A DNA stretch of 64,000 bases from Mesorhizobium sp. SARCC-RB16n (GTDB taxonomy: Bacteria > Pseudomonadota > Alphaproteobacteria > Rhizobiales > Rhizobiaceae), in assembly GCF_008520305.1 (NCBI RefSeq), contig NZ_ML703287.1, forward strand, positions 62,001-126,000. Direction: 5' to 3'. A program made the translations under genes and the position numbers. The notes below the pieces were generated by a model. It made no database searches and was not told the DNA's origin. It saw nothing but the letters and a program-made list of their open reading frames with translations. This document shows positions 41,696 to 49,112 of this stretch, piece by piece (the first letter of the stretch is position 1; every line of letters begins with the position of its first letter).

Positions 41696-42898
41696 TTACC
41701 CTCGCGACCGCAGCGCGTCGTTCAAATTCCACATGTCCTTTTCCTCCGGCGCGGTCTCCAGGCCGAGTACCGGAATCTGCTTGCGCAGATGGTCGTGGTG
41801 GGTGCGCACGCCATATTCGAGGTCGGAGAGGTAAAAGCCCTCGAAGGCCTCGGACAGCATGGATTCGTTCGACCAGACCGAGAGCTGCACATCTTCCGAC
41901 ATGGTGTCGCGATCGATGCGGAAGGAGAGGTAACGGGCGGCGGCCTGCTCGCGGCTTTCGTCGCGATAGCGGTAGATCGCGCCACGCAGCAGCGTTTCAC
42001 CCGTCGACAGCGGAAACTCCTGATAGAACTGCACCGATTCCGGCATCACCGAGAGAACCGCGTTGGGGAAGATGCCGTAATAGACCCAGGCCTTCCTGAG
42101 ATGGTCCGGCAGATGTGTCGGCTCCGGCGCGATCTTGACGTAGTTCTTGACGCTCCAGCGTCGGCCGGCATGCGGATTGTAGGTGGCGAAGGAGCGCGAT
42201 ACGCCATTGATGAAAGGCTCGTCGAAATAGGTGGCGCCGTAGAGATCCTGCAGGGCCGGATGCGCCATGGCGACGTGATAACCTTCGTTGTCGACGTCGC
42301 GCACCGACTTCCAGTTGACCGGTGTCTTCTGGGTCCAGATACCCCAGGAGGGCACCATGTCGGCGGCCTTGTAATGCGCAAATTCGGGTTCGATCGGCTT
42401 CAACAGCTCGGCGACGGAGGGCTGTGGCCCGCCATTGCGGAAGCGGATGAAGATGAAGCCCATCCAGACTTCGAGATCGAGCGGCATCAGGCCGAACTCG
42501 GTCTTGTCGAGGTCGGGGAAGGAGCGCGGACGAGCGGCGCCGCGCAGCGTGCCGTCGAGATTGTACACCCAGCCGTGAAACGGGCAGACCAGCGCGTTCT
42601 TGCAATTGCCCTGGCTGTCGGCCACGACGCGGCTGCCGCGGTGGCGACACATGTTGTTGAAGCCGCGCACGACGCCGTCCTTGCCGCGCACGATCAGAGC
42701 GCGCTCGCCAATGACATCCATGGTGAGGTAGTCGCCGGCATTCGGTATGTCACAGACATGCCCGGCGATCTGCCAATGATTGCGGAAGACATGCTCCTTT
42801 TCCAGCTCGAGAAGGGCGGTGGAATGGTAACTCCAGCCCGGTAATCCCCGCCGGTCCCAATCGTTCGGGATTGCCACGTCACGGAGGTGCGGGTTCAT
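41696..42898 (-). CDS. Rieske-type oxygenase, large subunit (CntA/GbcA/Stc2-like)
   Basis: This 400-residue enzyme has a Rieske [2Fe-2S] site (CRHRGSRVV near residue 85 and CPFHGWVYNLDG near residue 105) and a catalytic domain with the 2-His-1-carboxylate iron site (NEGYHVAMAHPAL, ~195-208, and a later Asp). Closest in pattern are monooxygenases that demethylate or cleave quaternary amines (glycine betaine, carnitine, stachydrine). I chose the ATG at 42898. The electron-donating reductase expected for such an enzyme is not in the window. A BetI-like operator candidate lies 20 bases upstream, tying it to the amine cluster. Confidence 0.88.
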   Translation of the reverse strand: MNPHLRDVAIPNDWDRRGLPGWSYHSTALLELEKEHVFRNHWQIAGHVCDIPNAGDYLTMDVIGERALIVRGKDGVVRGFNNMCRHRGSRVVADSQGNCKNALVCPFHGWVYNLDGTLRGAARPRSFPDLDKTEFGLMPLDLEVWMGFIFIRFRNGGPQPSVAELLKPIEPEFAHYKAADMVPSWGIWTQKTPVNWKSVRDVDNEGYHVAMAHPALQDLYGATYFDEPFINGVSRSFATYNPHAGRRWSVKNYVKIAPEPTHLPDHLRKAWVYYGIFPNAVLSVMPESVQFYQEFPLSTGETLLRGAIYRYRDESREQAAARYLSFRIDRDTMSEDVQLSVWSNESMLSEAFEGFYLSDLEYGVRTHHDHLRKQIPVLGLETAPEEKDMWNLNDALRSRG

Positions 42899-42917
42899 AA
42901 AACGTCTCTTCTTTTTA

Positions 42918-42933
42918 TTGAATATGCATTCAA
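42918..42933. promoter_or_regulatory. Candidate BetI-like operator, site 3 (Rieske gene)
   Basis: TTGAA-TATGCA-TTCAA, part of a longer perfect palindrome ATTGAAT-ATGC-ATTCAAT (42917-42934), lies 20 bases before the Rieske start codon. A second inverted repeat TTGCATT-GA-AATGCAA sits at 42946-42961. The remaining stretch to 43356 contains no gene I can support. Confidence 0.6.
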
Positions 42934-43356
42934 TATAATCATATTTTGCATTGAAATGCAATGGCTTGTGGAAATACGCAGATTCCACAGCGAAAATGTC
43001 AGCCCCGGTTCCAACGGAATCTTGCTCCGCTGCGGGCTCTGAAAACGCCGGAAAATCCGGGTGTTAGTCAGAGTTCCATGACCTCCACCCGTCGCCGGTT
43101 CACGCTGCAAATCGCACCGTTCGGACAAGGTCTCTCGCCGGCAAGAAAAAAGCGCCGTTCGCGTCGGCTGCCGACGGATGCACGCAGGGTAACCCGCCGG
43201 CGCGGATCAAAATAGCCAATGAGTGATTTTGCCCGGTTTTGCCCGTATTGATGTTTCAATCCGGTTACATTGCCGGGCTCTCGTCACCTTAGCGCCGTTA
43301 CAAAGCGCGATTAAATTCGTTTTATCGCAAAAAGAAAATCAACGAAGGGGATGATG

Positions 43357-43764
43357 ATGCATGCGAAAGTCCAGATCACCAGCGGCAACCGCTTTCAGGC
43401 TCCAGAGCGCGCTGACCGCCGCCCGAAGCTGGCGCTTCGCCAGCGTGCCAGCGACCACCCGATGGCAATGTTCATGGCGCTGGCTGCTTGCGCCTTCGCC
43501 GGCATGGCGTTCACGCCGACGGTCGGCCCAGCCTTCGCTTCGTTGAATCCGCCCGCCAACATCGTCGAGGGTGCGCCGACCACGACCACGACCGCCCGCC
43601 TGCCGATGCCCACGATCGATTTCGCCTGCAAGGGGCAGGCCTGGGGTGCCGAGAGTGTGGATTGCCTGCGCGCCATTGCCGAGCAGTCCGGAACGCACAA
43701 GGCCCGCGCGATCCGCATGATCGCCAACGCCGCGCCGCTGACCGGCACGCCGAACATCTTCTGA
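43357..43764 (+). CDS. Small exported or membrane-anchored protein, unknown function
   Basis: This 135-residue protein has a long basic N-terminus, then a hydrophobic segment (MAMFMALAACAFAGMAFTPTVGPAFA, ~37-62) that could be an uncleaved anchor or a late signal peptide. The C-terminal half has two Cys (IDFACKGQAWGAESVDCLRAIAEQ), which may form a disulfide. Three consecutive ATGs occur at 43351-43359; the third has the best spacing from GAAGGGG. I recognise no family. The gap after it (43765-43898) contains only palindromic repeat-like sequence. Confidence 0.65.
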   Translation: MHAKVQITSGNRFQAPERADRRPKLALRQRASDHPMAMFMALAACAFAGMAFTPTVGPAFASLNPPANIVEGAPTTTTTARLPMPTIDFACKGQAWGAESVDCLRAIAEQSGTHKARAIRMIANAAPLTGTPNIF

Positions 43765-43898
43765 TTTCTGTCTTCGGGTTTCTGCCTGGCCATGCTCCCG
43801 AAAACCGGTTCCCGTGGGGATCATGCCCTGGCCCCCCCGAGCGCTTCCTCCAGCACTCCCTTCGGCTCCCGCCGCGACGTCGGCCGGGGGCCTCTTTC

Positions 43899-45986
43899 TT
43901 AGGCTTCCAACGCGGCCTGCTCGGCAATGGTCGAAAGCACGCTGCGCACGTCCAGCGTGCTGAACGGTTTTTCGAGGATCTGTGGTCGCTGCTGCGCCGG
44001 CAAGGCTTCGATTTCCGCCTTCGCGCCGATGAGGTCGCCGGTGACCAGCACGAAGCGCCGCGCCAGGTCGGGCCGCTCTGTGAGCAGTTCGCGGTAGATC
44101 GAAATGCCACTGATACCGGGCATGCGCAGATCCGAAAAGACGATGTCCGGCGGCATGTGGCCACTCAGGGTGGCGGCGCCCGATTCCCAGACCGGCGCGA
44201 TCCGAGACTTGATGCCCATCAATTCGAGAATGTCGGACAAGGAACCAGCGACATCGGGCTCGTCATCGATGATCAGGGCATGGCGCAGGCCGCTCGATCG
44301 TGGCTGGCTTTCGCCAGCGGCGGCGGTGCCTGCCGAGATGGCGGGCAACTGGACGACGAAACGCGCGCCCCTCGGCTGCACTTCCTCGAACCAGACAGCG
44401 CCATTGTGCCGCTCGATGATGGATTTCGAAATCGACAGGCCGATACCGGTGCCAACACCGACCGGCTTGGTGGTGAAATAGGATTCGAAAATGCGCGAAC
44501 GGATCGCCTCGGGGATGCCGGGCCCGTTGTCCTCGACCGAGAAGCCGGGATTGCCCCGGTCGCCGCGGAATGTCCGCACCTTGATCAGGCGGTCGCTTGC
44601 GACGCCGGCCAGGGCATGCTGACTATTGATGAGAAAATTGGCCACCACCTGCGTCACGTGATCGGCATCGGCCATTGCCAGCAGGGGACCGGGCGCGAAA
44701 TCGGTATCGATGATGATGCCGCTCGAGCGCGCGCCGTAGGCGGTCACCTCGAGAGCAGCGCGGATCACCTGGTTGAGATCGGTCTCGGCCTGCGCCGCCG
44801 GATGGAGGCGGACCATCGACAGGAAGCTCTTGACGATGCGCCCGCAGCGCTCGGCGGCGGCGCGCACCTTTTCGGCACGCACCTTGGTCTGCGGATCGGT
44901 GGCGAATTCATGCAGCAGCGTCGATTGCGCGACCACCACGGCCAGCGGATTGTTGAGCTCGTGCGAAACGCCCGCGAGCAGCGAGCCCATCGCAGCCATC
45001 TTCTCGTTCTGGTGCAGCTTCTCGCGCTGCCGGTTGATCTCCTCCTCGGCGCGCAGCCTCTCGCGCAAGTCGCGGATGGAGCCGAAGATCAGCCGGCGGT
45101 CGGCGACCCGCATTTCGGTTGCCGTCAGTTCGATCGGGAACACCTCGCCGGCGGCATTCTGCGTCACCGTCTCGAGCCGCTGGCCGACCATCGGCGCGCC
45201 GCGGCCGGACATGTAGTCGGCGCCGGAGGCATAGCCCTTGCGGTAGTATTCGGGAACGACGGTATCGAGCAGGTCCTTGCCGAGGATCTCGCTGCGCTGG
45301 AAGCCGAACATCTTTTCCGCGGCCGGATTGAATTCGATGATCGATCCGGCTTCGTCGATGACGATGATGGCATCGAGCGAGGCCTGCAGCATGGTGCGGC
45401 GGATCACCTCGCTGGCATGGGCGTCGGAGGGGGAGTGTTCGATGGCATCGCCGATGGCGAGCGCGATGATGTGCAGCGTCGCCTCTTCCTCGTCGGTCCA
45501 TTCACGCTCCTCGACGCAATCATTGACGGCGAGCGTGCCCCAGAGATGGCCGTGCGCGAAAACCGACACCGACAGGAACGACTTGATGTTCTGCTTTTCG
45601 AAATCAGCCCTCAGGAACCCTTCGAGATCGCGCGTGTGGCCGGCGAAGATCTTGCCCTGCCGCTCATCCTCGGCCAGCCGCTCCAGGAGCGGATCCGAAT
45701 TGACGATCGACTGCATGATGACGGTCGGTGACGCCAGTTCGCCGCCGAAATCGGGGTCGATCCAGTAGGCGGCGACCGACTGGGCGAAACCTTGGCCGGG
45801 AAGCTCACGCAGGCGGAAAAGGATGCCGCGCTGGCACTCCATGGCGTGGCACAGCGTTTCCAGTATGCCGTCCATTTCGCGCTGCCAGTCGCCGGCCTCG
45901 CGCAGCCGGCGCACGACACGCACGGCCGCCATCGCCGCGCCCTGCCTGAAACCCTGCATATCCGTGTTTGCCGTCTCGCCCGTCAT
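43899..45986 (-). CDS. Hybrid GAF-PAS sensor histidine kinase with C-terminal receiver
   Basis: This 695-residue cytoplasmic protein has a GAF domain (~20-180), a PAS domain (~198-320, DAIIVIDEAGSIIEFNPAAEKMFGF), a HisKA domain with phospho-His (LLAGVSHELNNPLAVVVAQ, ~350), an HATPase domain (NFLINSQHAL, DNGPGIP, GTGIGLSISKSI) and a receiver (DIVFSDLRMPG, then ILEKPF) at ~575-690. It has no membrane span, so it senses an internal signal. The OmpR-type response regulator gene at 46064 is just upstream on the same strand and is a probable partner. Stimulus unknown. Confidence 0.9.
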   Translation of the reverse strand: MTGETANTDMQGFRQGAAMAAVRVVRRLREAGDWQREMDGILETLCHAMECQRGILFRLRELPGQGFAQSVAAYWIDPDFGGELASPTVIMQSIVNSDPLLERLAEDERQGKIFAGHTRDLEGFLRADFEKQNIKSFLSVSVFAHGHLWGTLAVNDCVEEREWTDEEEATLHIIALAIGDAIEHSPSDAHASEVIRRTMLQASLDAIIVIDEAGSIIEFNPAAEKMFGFQRSEILGKDLLDTVVPEYYRKGYASGADYMSGRGAPMVGQRLETVTQNAAGEVFPIELTATEMRVADRRLIFGSIRDLRERLRAEEEINRQREKLHQNEKMAAMGSLLAGVSHELNNPLAVVVAQSTLLHEFATDPQTKVRAEKVRAAAERCGRIVKSFLSMVRLHPAAQAETDLNQVIRAALEVTAYGARSSGIIIDTDFAPGPLLAMADADHVTQVVANFLINSQHALAGVASDRLIKVRTFRGDRGNPGFSVEDNGPGIPEAIRSRIFESYFTTKPVGVGTGIGLSISKSIIERHNGAVWFEEVQPRGARFVVQLPAISAGTAAAGESQPRSSGLRHALIIDDEPDVAGSLSDILELMGIKSRIAPVWESGAATLSGHMPPDIVFSDLRMPGISGISIYRELLTERPDLARRFVLVTGDLIGAKAEIEALPAQQRPQILEKPFSTLDVRSVLSTIAEQAALEA

Positions 45987-46063
45987 TGTCAGCCGTCATT
46001 CCAGAGTCACGCCCATTCGATCGGCTGGCAACGGCTGCGGAGCGGAAATCCTGGGCCTGATGC

Positions 46064-46849
46064 TCAGTTGCCGTCGCCGGTCGGCAGCGAGAAAATATAG
46101 CCTTCGCCGCGCACCGTGCGCAGGAATTTCGGATTGGCCGGGTCAGTCTCGATCTTCTTGCGCAGGCGCATGATGCGGATGTCGACAGCGCGCGATGATT
46201 CCGGATCCTCGGTGAAGCCGATCGCCTCGGAGATCGCTGCCCTGGTCAGCAGCCGGTTGGCGCGGGTCAGGAAAACTTCCAGCACGTCGAATTCGCTCTT
46301 TGCCATGTCGATCACCGTGCCGTTGGCGCCGGTGACCAACCTGCCGTCGAGATCGGCCTGGAAAGGGCCGAAAGCGACGGAGCGCCGGTCGGTCCTGGCT
46401 TTCCTGTCCTGCGGCTCCGTCGGCTGCGGGACACGGCGCAGCACGCTGCGCACCCTGGCCAGCACTTCGCGCAGTTCATACGGCTTGACGATATAGTCGT
46501 CGGCACCGAGTTCCAGCCCGACGATGCGGTCGAGCGCGGTGCCGGCGGCGGTCGCGTAGATGATGCCGATCGGCATTTTCGAGCGCAGCCAGCGGCCGAG
46601 CGACAGGCCGTCCTCGCCCGGCATGGCGATGTCGAGGATTGCCAGATGGAAGGGCTGTGTCTCGATCAGGCTGCGCGCGGCGGCCGCGGTTTCCGCGGTC
46701 GCAACATCATAGCCGGCGGCGCCGAGATATTCGGCGACCGCGTCCCTCAGGTCGGGCTCGTCCTCGACGATGACAATTCTTGCCCGCACGATGGCCTCGC
46801 TCCCACTTTCAGTGGAAAGTAGATTGGGTATAAACATCATGTCCAGCAC
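46064..46849 (-). CDS. OmpR-family response regulator
   Basis: This 261-residue regulator has a receiver (IVIVEDEPDLRDAV, phospho-Asp in LAILDIAMPG, Lys in YIVKPYEL) and an OmpR-type winged helix (MAKSEFDVLEVFLTRANRLLTRAAI, ending RTVRGEGYIFSL). The N-terminal 20 residues before the receiver are unusual, and a start at the internal GTG (VRARIVIVEDE) is possible. It precedes the hybrid kinase on the same strand and is divergent from the atypical OmpR-like gene at 46882. Confidence 0.9.
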   Translation of the reverse strand: MLDMMFIPNLLSTESGSEAIVRARIVIVEDEPDLRDAVAEYLGAAGYDVATAETAAAARSLIETQPFHLAILDIAMPGEDGLSLGRWLRSKMPIGIIYATAAGTALDRIVGLELGADDYIVKPYELREVLARVRSVLRRVPQPTEPQDRKARTDRRSVAFGPFQADLDGRLVTGANGTVIDMAKSEFDVLEVFLTRANRLLTRAAISEAIGFTEDPESSRAVDIRIMRLRKKIETDPANPKFLRTVRGEGYIFSLPTGDGN

Positions 46850-46881
46850 TCATATCCGGTTGCCAGGAACGGTTGGAAAAC

Positions 46882-47598
46882 ATGGCCGCACGAGCCGTCA
46901 TCGCGCTTGTTTCCGTCGCCGACGTCGTCGCAACCGAGCTTGCCGACCATCTTGAGCGGCGCGGCCATGACGTGCGCCAGGCGCGGCAGCCCTGGGAGGC
47001 GGAATCGCTGCTGGCCGGCAGAGGCATCGATGTCGTCGTCGTCGGGGACAGCCTCAGCCAGGCGGAAGGGCGGGATCTGCTCATGCGTTTTGGCGGCCAA
47101 GGTGGGGGCGGCCAAGGCGGGAGCGGCGAGCATGGACCGGATTTCATCCTGATATGCCGGCCGGCCGATCTCCTCGACAAGGTGCTGGCGCTCGAGCTCG
47201 GCGCCGCCGATGTCGTCGAGAGTCCGCTCAATGTCAGAGAACTCGCCGCGCGCGTCGGCGGCCTGCTTTCGCGGCGCGGCAGAGGCACCCAGGAACTGAT
47301 CGTATTGGAGAACGCCACCGTCGATCTGAGATCGGCGATCGTCATGCATCGCTCCGGTACGCAGGAGCAGCTCTCGCCCGGTCAGGTGGCGCTGCTCAGG
47401 CTGTTCCTGGCGTGCCCGCGCAAGGTGCTGACGCGTGACGACATTATCGCGGCGGCGCCGGCCGAGAATGCCGACGCCTTCGATCGCTCGATCGACTCGC
47501 GCATCGTGCGGCTGCGCCGCAAGCTCGACACTGAGGCCATCACCACCATACGCGGCGCCGGCTACAGGTTCGATCCGCCGCGGCAGTTCGCCGACTGA
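46882..47598 (+). CDS. Atypical OmpR-like regulator with degenerate receiver
   Basis: This 238-residue protein has a normal C-terminal winged helix (LSPGQVALLRLFLACPRKVLTRDDII, then RIVRLRRKL and TTIRGAGYRFDPP). The receiver is degenerate: there is no N-terminal acidic pair (VSVADVVA), the acceptor region reads VVVVGDSLSQ, the switch Lys is replaced (DVVESPLN where DYxxKPF is usual), and a Gly-rich insert lies near residues 72-82. It therefore probably works without phosphorylation. It is divergent from a normal OmpR-type gene, 32 bases away, so the two may regulate each other. Confidence 0.82.
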   Translation: MAARAVIALVSVADVVATELADHLERRGHDVRQARQPWEAESLLAGRGIDVVVVGDSLSQAEGRDLLMRFGGQGGGGQGGSGEHGPDFILICRPADLLDKVLALELGAADVVESPLNVRELAARVGGLLSRRGRGTQELIVLENATVDLRSAIVMHRSGTQEQLSPGQVALLRLFLACPRKVLTRDDIIAAAPAENADAFDRSIDSRIVRLRRKLDTEAITTIRGAGYRFDPPRQFAD

Positions 47599-47669
47599 CG
47601 GCTGTCTTTTCCAGCTGGTTCCCCGGATCAGCATCGGACTTTCCATTTCCGCGCCGATGCCCGCGAGGT

Positions 47670-47831
47670 TCATCGCACCACCAGCAATGACGGACCCGAG
47701 CCCATGTCGCTGCCGAACTCGCTTGCGTGAGCGCGTTCCTTGAGGAGCACGCTGGCGAGTGCGGCAAAGCCGAGCAGGCCCTGCGCGTAGAGCAGTGCGG
47801 AAAGCACGGAAGCTGCGAATGTTGCCTTCAT
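47670..47831 (-). CDS. Small hydrophobic protein, unknown function
   Basis: This 53-residue open frame begins MKATFAASVLSALLYAQGLL and has one hydrophobic segment (~5-30) that could be a signal peptide or anchor, then a short polar tail. A GGGGAATT element lies upstream of the ATG but is a weak ribosome site. No relatives are recognised; support is the signal-like N-terminus and good codon use only. Confidence 0.42.
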   Translation of the reverse strand: MKATFAASVLSALLYAQGLLGFAALASVLLKERAHASEFGSDMGSGPSLLVVR

Positions 47832-47870
47832 GGTCGGAATTCCCCAAAAAATGAATGTTCGCGGGTCGCT

Positions 47871-48203
47871 TCAGGAAACTCCCGAAGTGCCCGCGCCGCC
47901 CACGGAGCCCCCCGTCGCGGCGCGGGCCTTCGGTCCTCTCGGCAGCAAGTTGCCGGAGGGGCCGCGCAATGCCAGCTGCTGAAGGCCAACCCGCCAGAGG
48001 GCCTTCAACCGGGCGATGCGCAGGCTGGAAACGATCCAGACCGTGGCGCAAAACAGGGCGACGTGCAGGGTCGAAATCTCGCTCGAACTCATCGCTGCCA
48101 GCTTCGTCACCGGCCTGCCGGCAATGGTGCCGGCGCCGCCGGTGGCCGCTGCCGCGATGCTGATCCTGAAGAGCCAGGACCGCGTGTTCGTTTTCGTTCC
48201 CAT
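47871..48203 (-). CDS. Possible small membrane protein, weakly supported
   Basis: This 110-residue open frame (MGTKTNTRSWLFRISIAAAA at the start) has one or two moderately hydrophobic stretches and a basic, Gly/Arg-rich tail. There is no clear ribosome site and no family I recognise. It may be a spurious frame in GC-rich DNA. The stretch 48204-48548 upstream of the transpeptidase gene shows no gene. Confidence 0.3.
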   Translation of the reverse strand: MGTKTNTRSWLFRISIAAAATGGAGTIAGRPVTKLAAMSSSEISTLHVALFCATVWIVSSLRIARLKALWRVGLQQLALRGPSGNLLPRGPKARAATGGSVGGAGTSGVS

Positions 48204-48548
48204 GGTCGTTGCCGTCTGCTTTCGTTGCGTCAACTTTTGGCTCCGGTTCGTATCCGGATCATGCCGCCAAAAGCCGCGCTTTGTTGCAGTTTGGTTTCGA
48301 AATTGACCATAACTCTTTCATATGCGGACAATTCGAACTTTCGTTTCGGGATAGATACCTATGTACGTTATCCCTGCCCACATGTTCCAGGACGCGGGCG
48401 CAACCGGCCGCGCTGTTTGGCTTGTTAACCAGTGGAAACAAATTCGAAATCCAAACGAGCATTTCACGAAATCTCTCCGAAACATGTGGCTGGGGATAAG
48501 CCGCTCATCGAATTGGAGCCGGCCGGACCGGCAGAGAGAGGGGACATC

Positions 48549-49004
48549 ATGCACACCACCATTTCCGCGAAGCTCATCAACATCACCGCCGCCGCGCTCA
48601 TGGGCATCGCACTTCTATTCGGCGCCAACGCCGCCCATGCCGCCAACACCATCGTGGCGCGCGTTTCGCTGTCGCAGCAGATCATGGAAGTCTCCGTCGA
48701 CGGCCGGCCGGCTTTCGCCTGGAAGGTTTCCACCGGCGACAGGGCGCATGTGACGCCGACCGGCTCGTTCAAGCCGACGCGCATGCATGAGATGTGGTAT
48801 TCGAAGAAGTACGACAACGCGCCGATGCCGCATTCGGTCTTTTTCAGCGGCGGCTATGCGGTTCACGCCACCTATGCAATCAAGCGCCTCGGCCAGCCTG
48901 CCTCGCATGGCTGCGTGCGGCTGCACCCGGATAATGCCGCCGATTTCTACCAGCTCGTCCAGACCTTCGGCCCGGCCAACACCAGCATCGTCATCGTCAA
49001 GTAG
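48549..49004 (+). CDS. L,D-transpeptidase (YkuD/ErfK domain)
   Basis: This 151-residue exported enzyme has a signal peptide (MHTTISAKLINITAAALMGI to about residue 32) and a YkuD catalytic domain with the active-site motif SHGCVRLHPDNA (Cys near residue 117) and an upstream HSVFFSGGYAVHA. It makes 3-3 cross-links in peptidoglycan or attaches proteins to it. I start at 48549, preceded by AGAGGGGACATC and giving a signal peptide. Length is that of the short single-domain class common in rhizobia. A strong terminator follows. Confidence 0.92.
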   Translation: MHTTISAKLINITAAALMGIALLFGANAAHAANTIVARVSLSQQIMEVSVDGRPAFAWKVSTGDRAHVTPTGSFKPTRMHEMWYSKKYDNAPMPHSVFFSGGYAVHATYAIKRLGQPASHGCVRLHPDNAADFYQLVQTFGPANTSIVIVK

Positions 49005-49054
49005 TTGGCAGGTTGCCGCATTCGGCCATATGCCGGAGTTGCTGGAGCAACCGC

Positions 49055-49091
49055 AAAAAGAGAGGCCGGAAAAATTCCGGCCTCTCTTTTT
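49055..49091. terminator. Bidirectional rho-independent terminator
   Basis: A perfect 17-base stem (49055-49071 with 49075-49091, core GAGAGGCCGG/CCGGCCTCTC, 3-base loop) has an A-run on the left and a T-run on the right. It can therefore stop both the transpeptidase transcript and the convergent efflux-pump transcript. Confidence 0.9.
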
Positions 49092-49112
49092 GTCTCTTAC
49101 GCCTTGCGTGCC

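Noticed and set aside
43488-45731. A 747-codon plus-strand open frame across the small exported gene and the hybrid kinase gene.
   Set aside because: It contradicts the kinase motifs on the other strand and has no recognisable domain.
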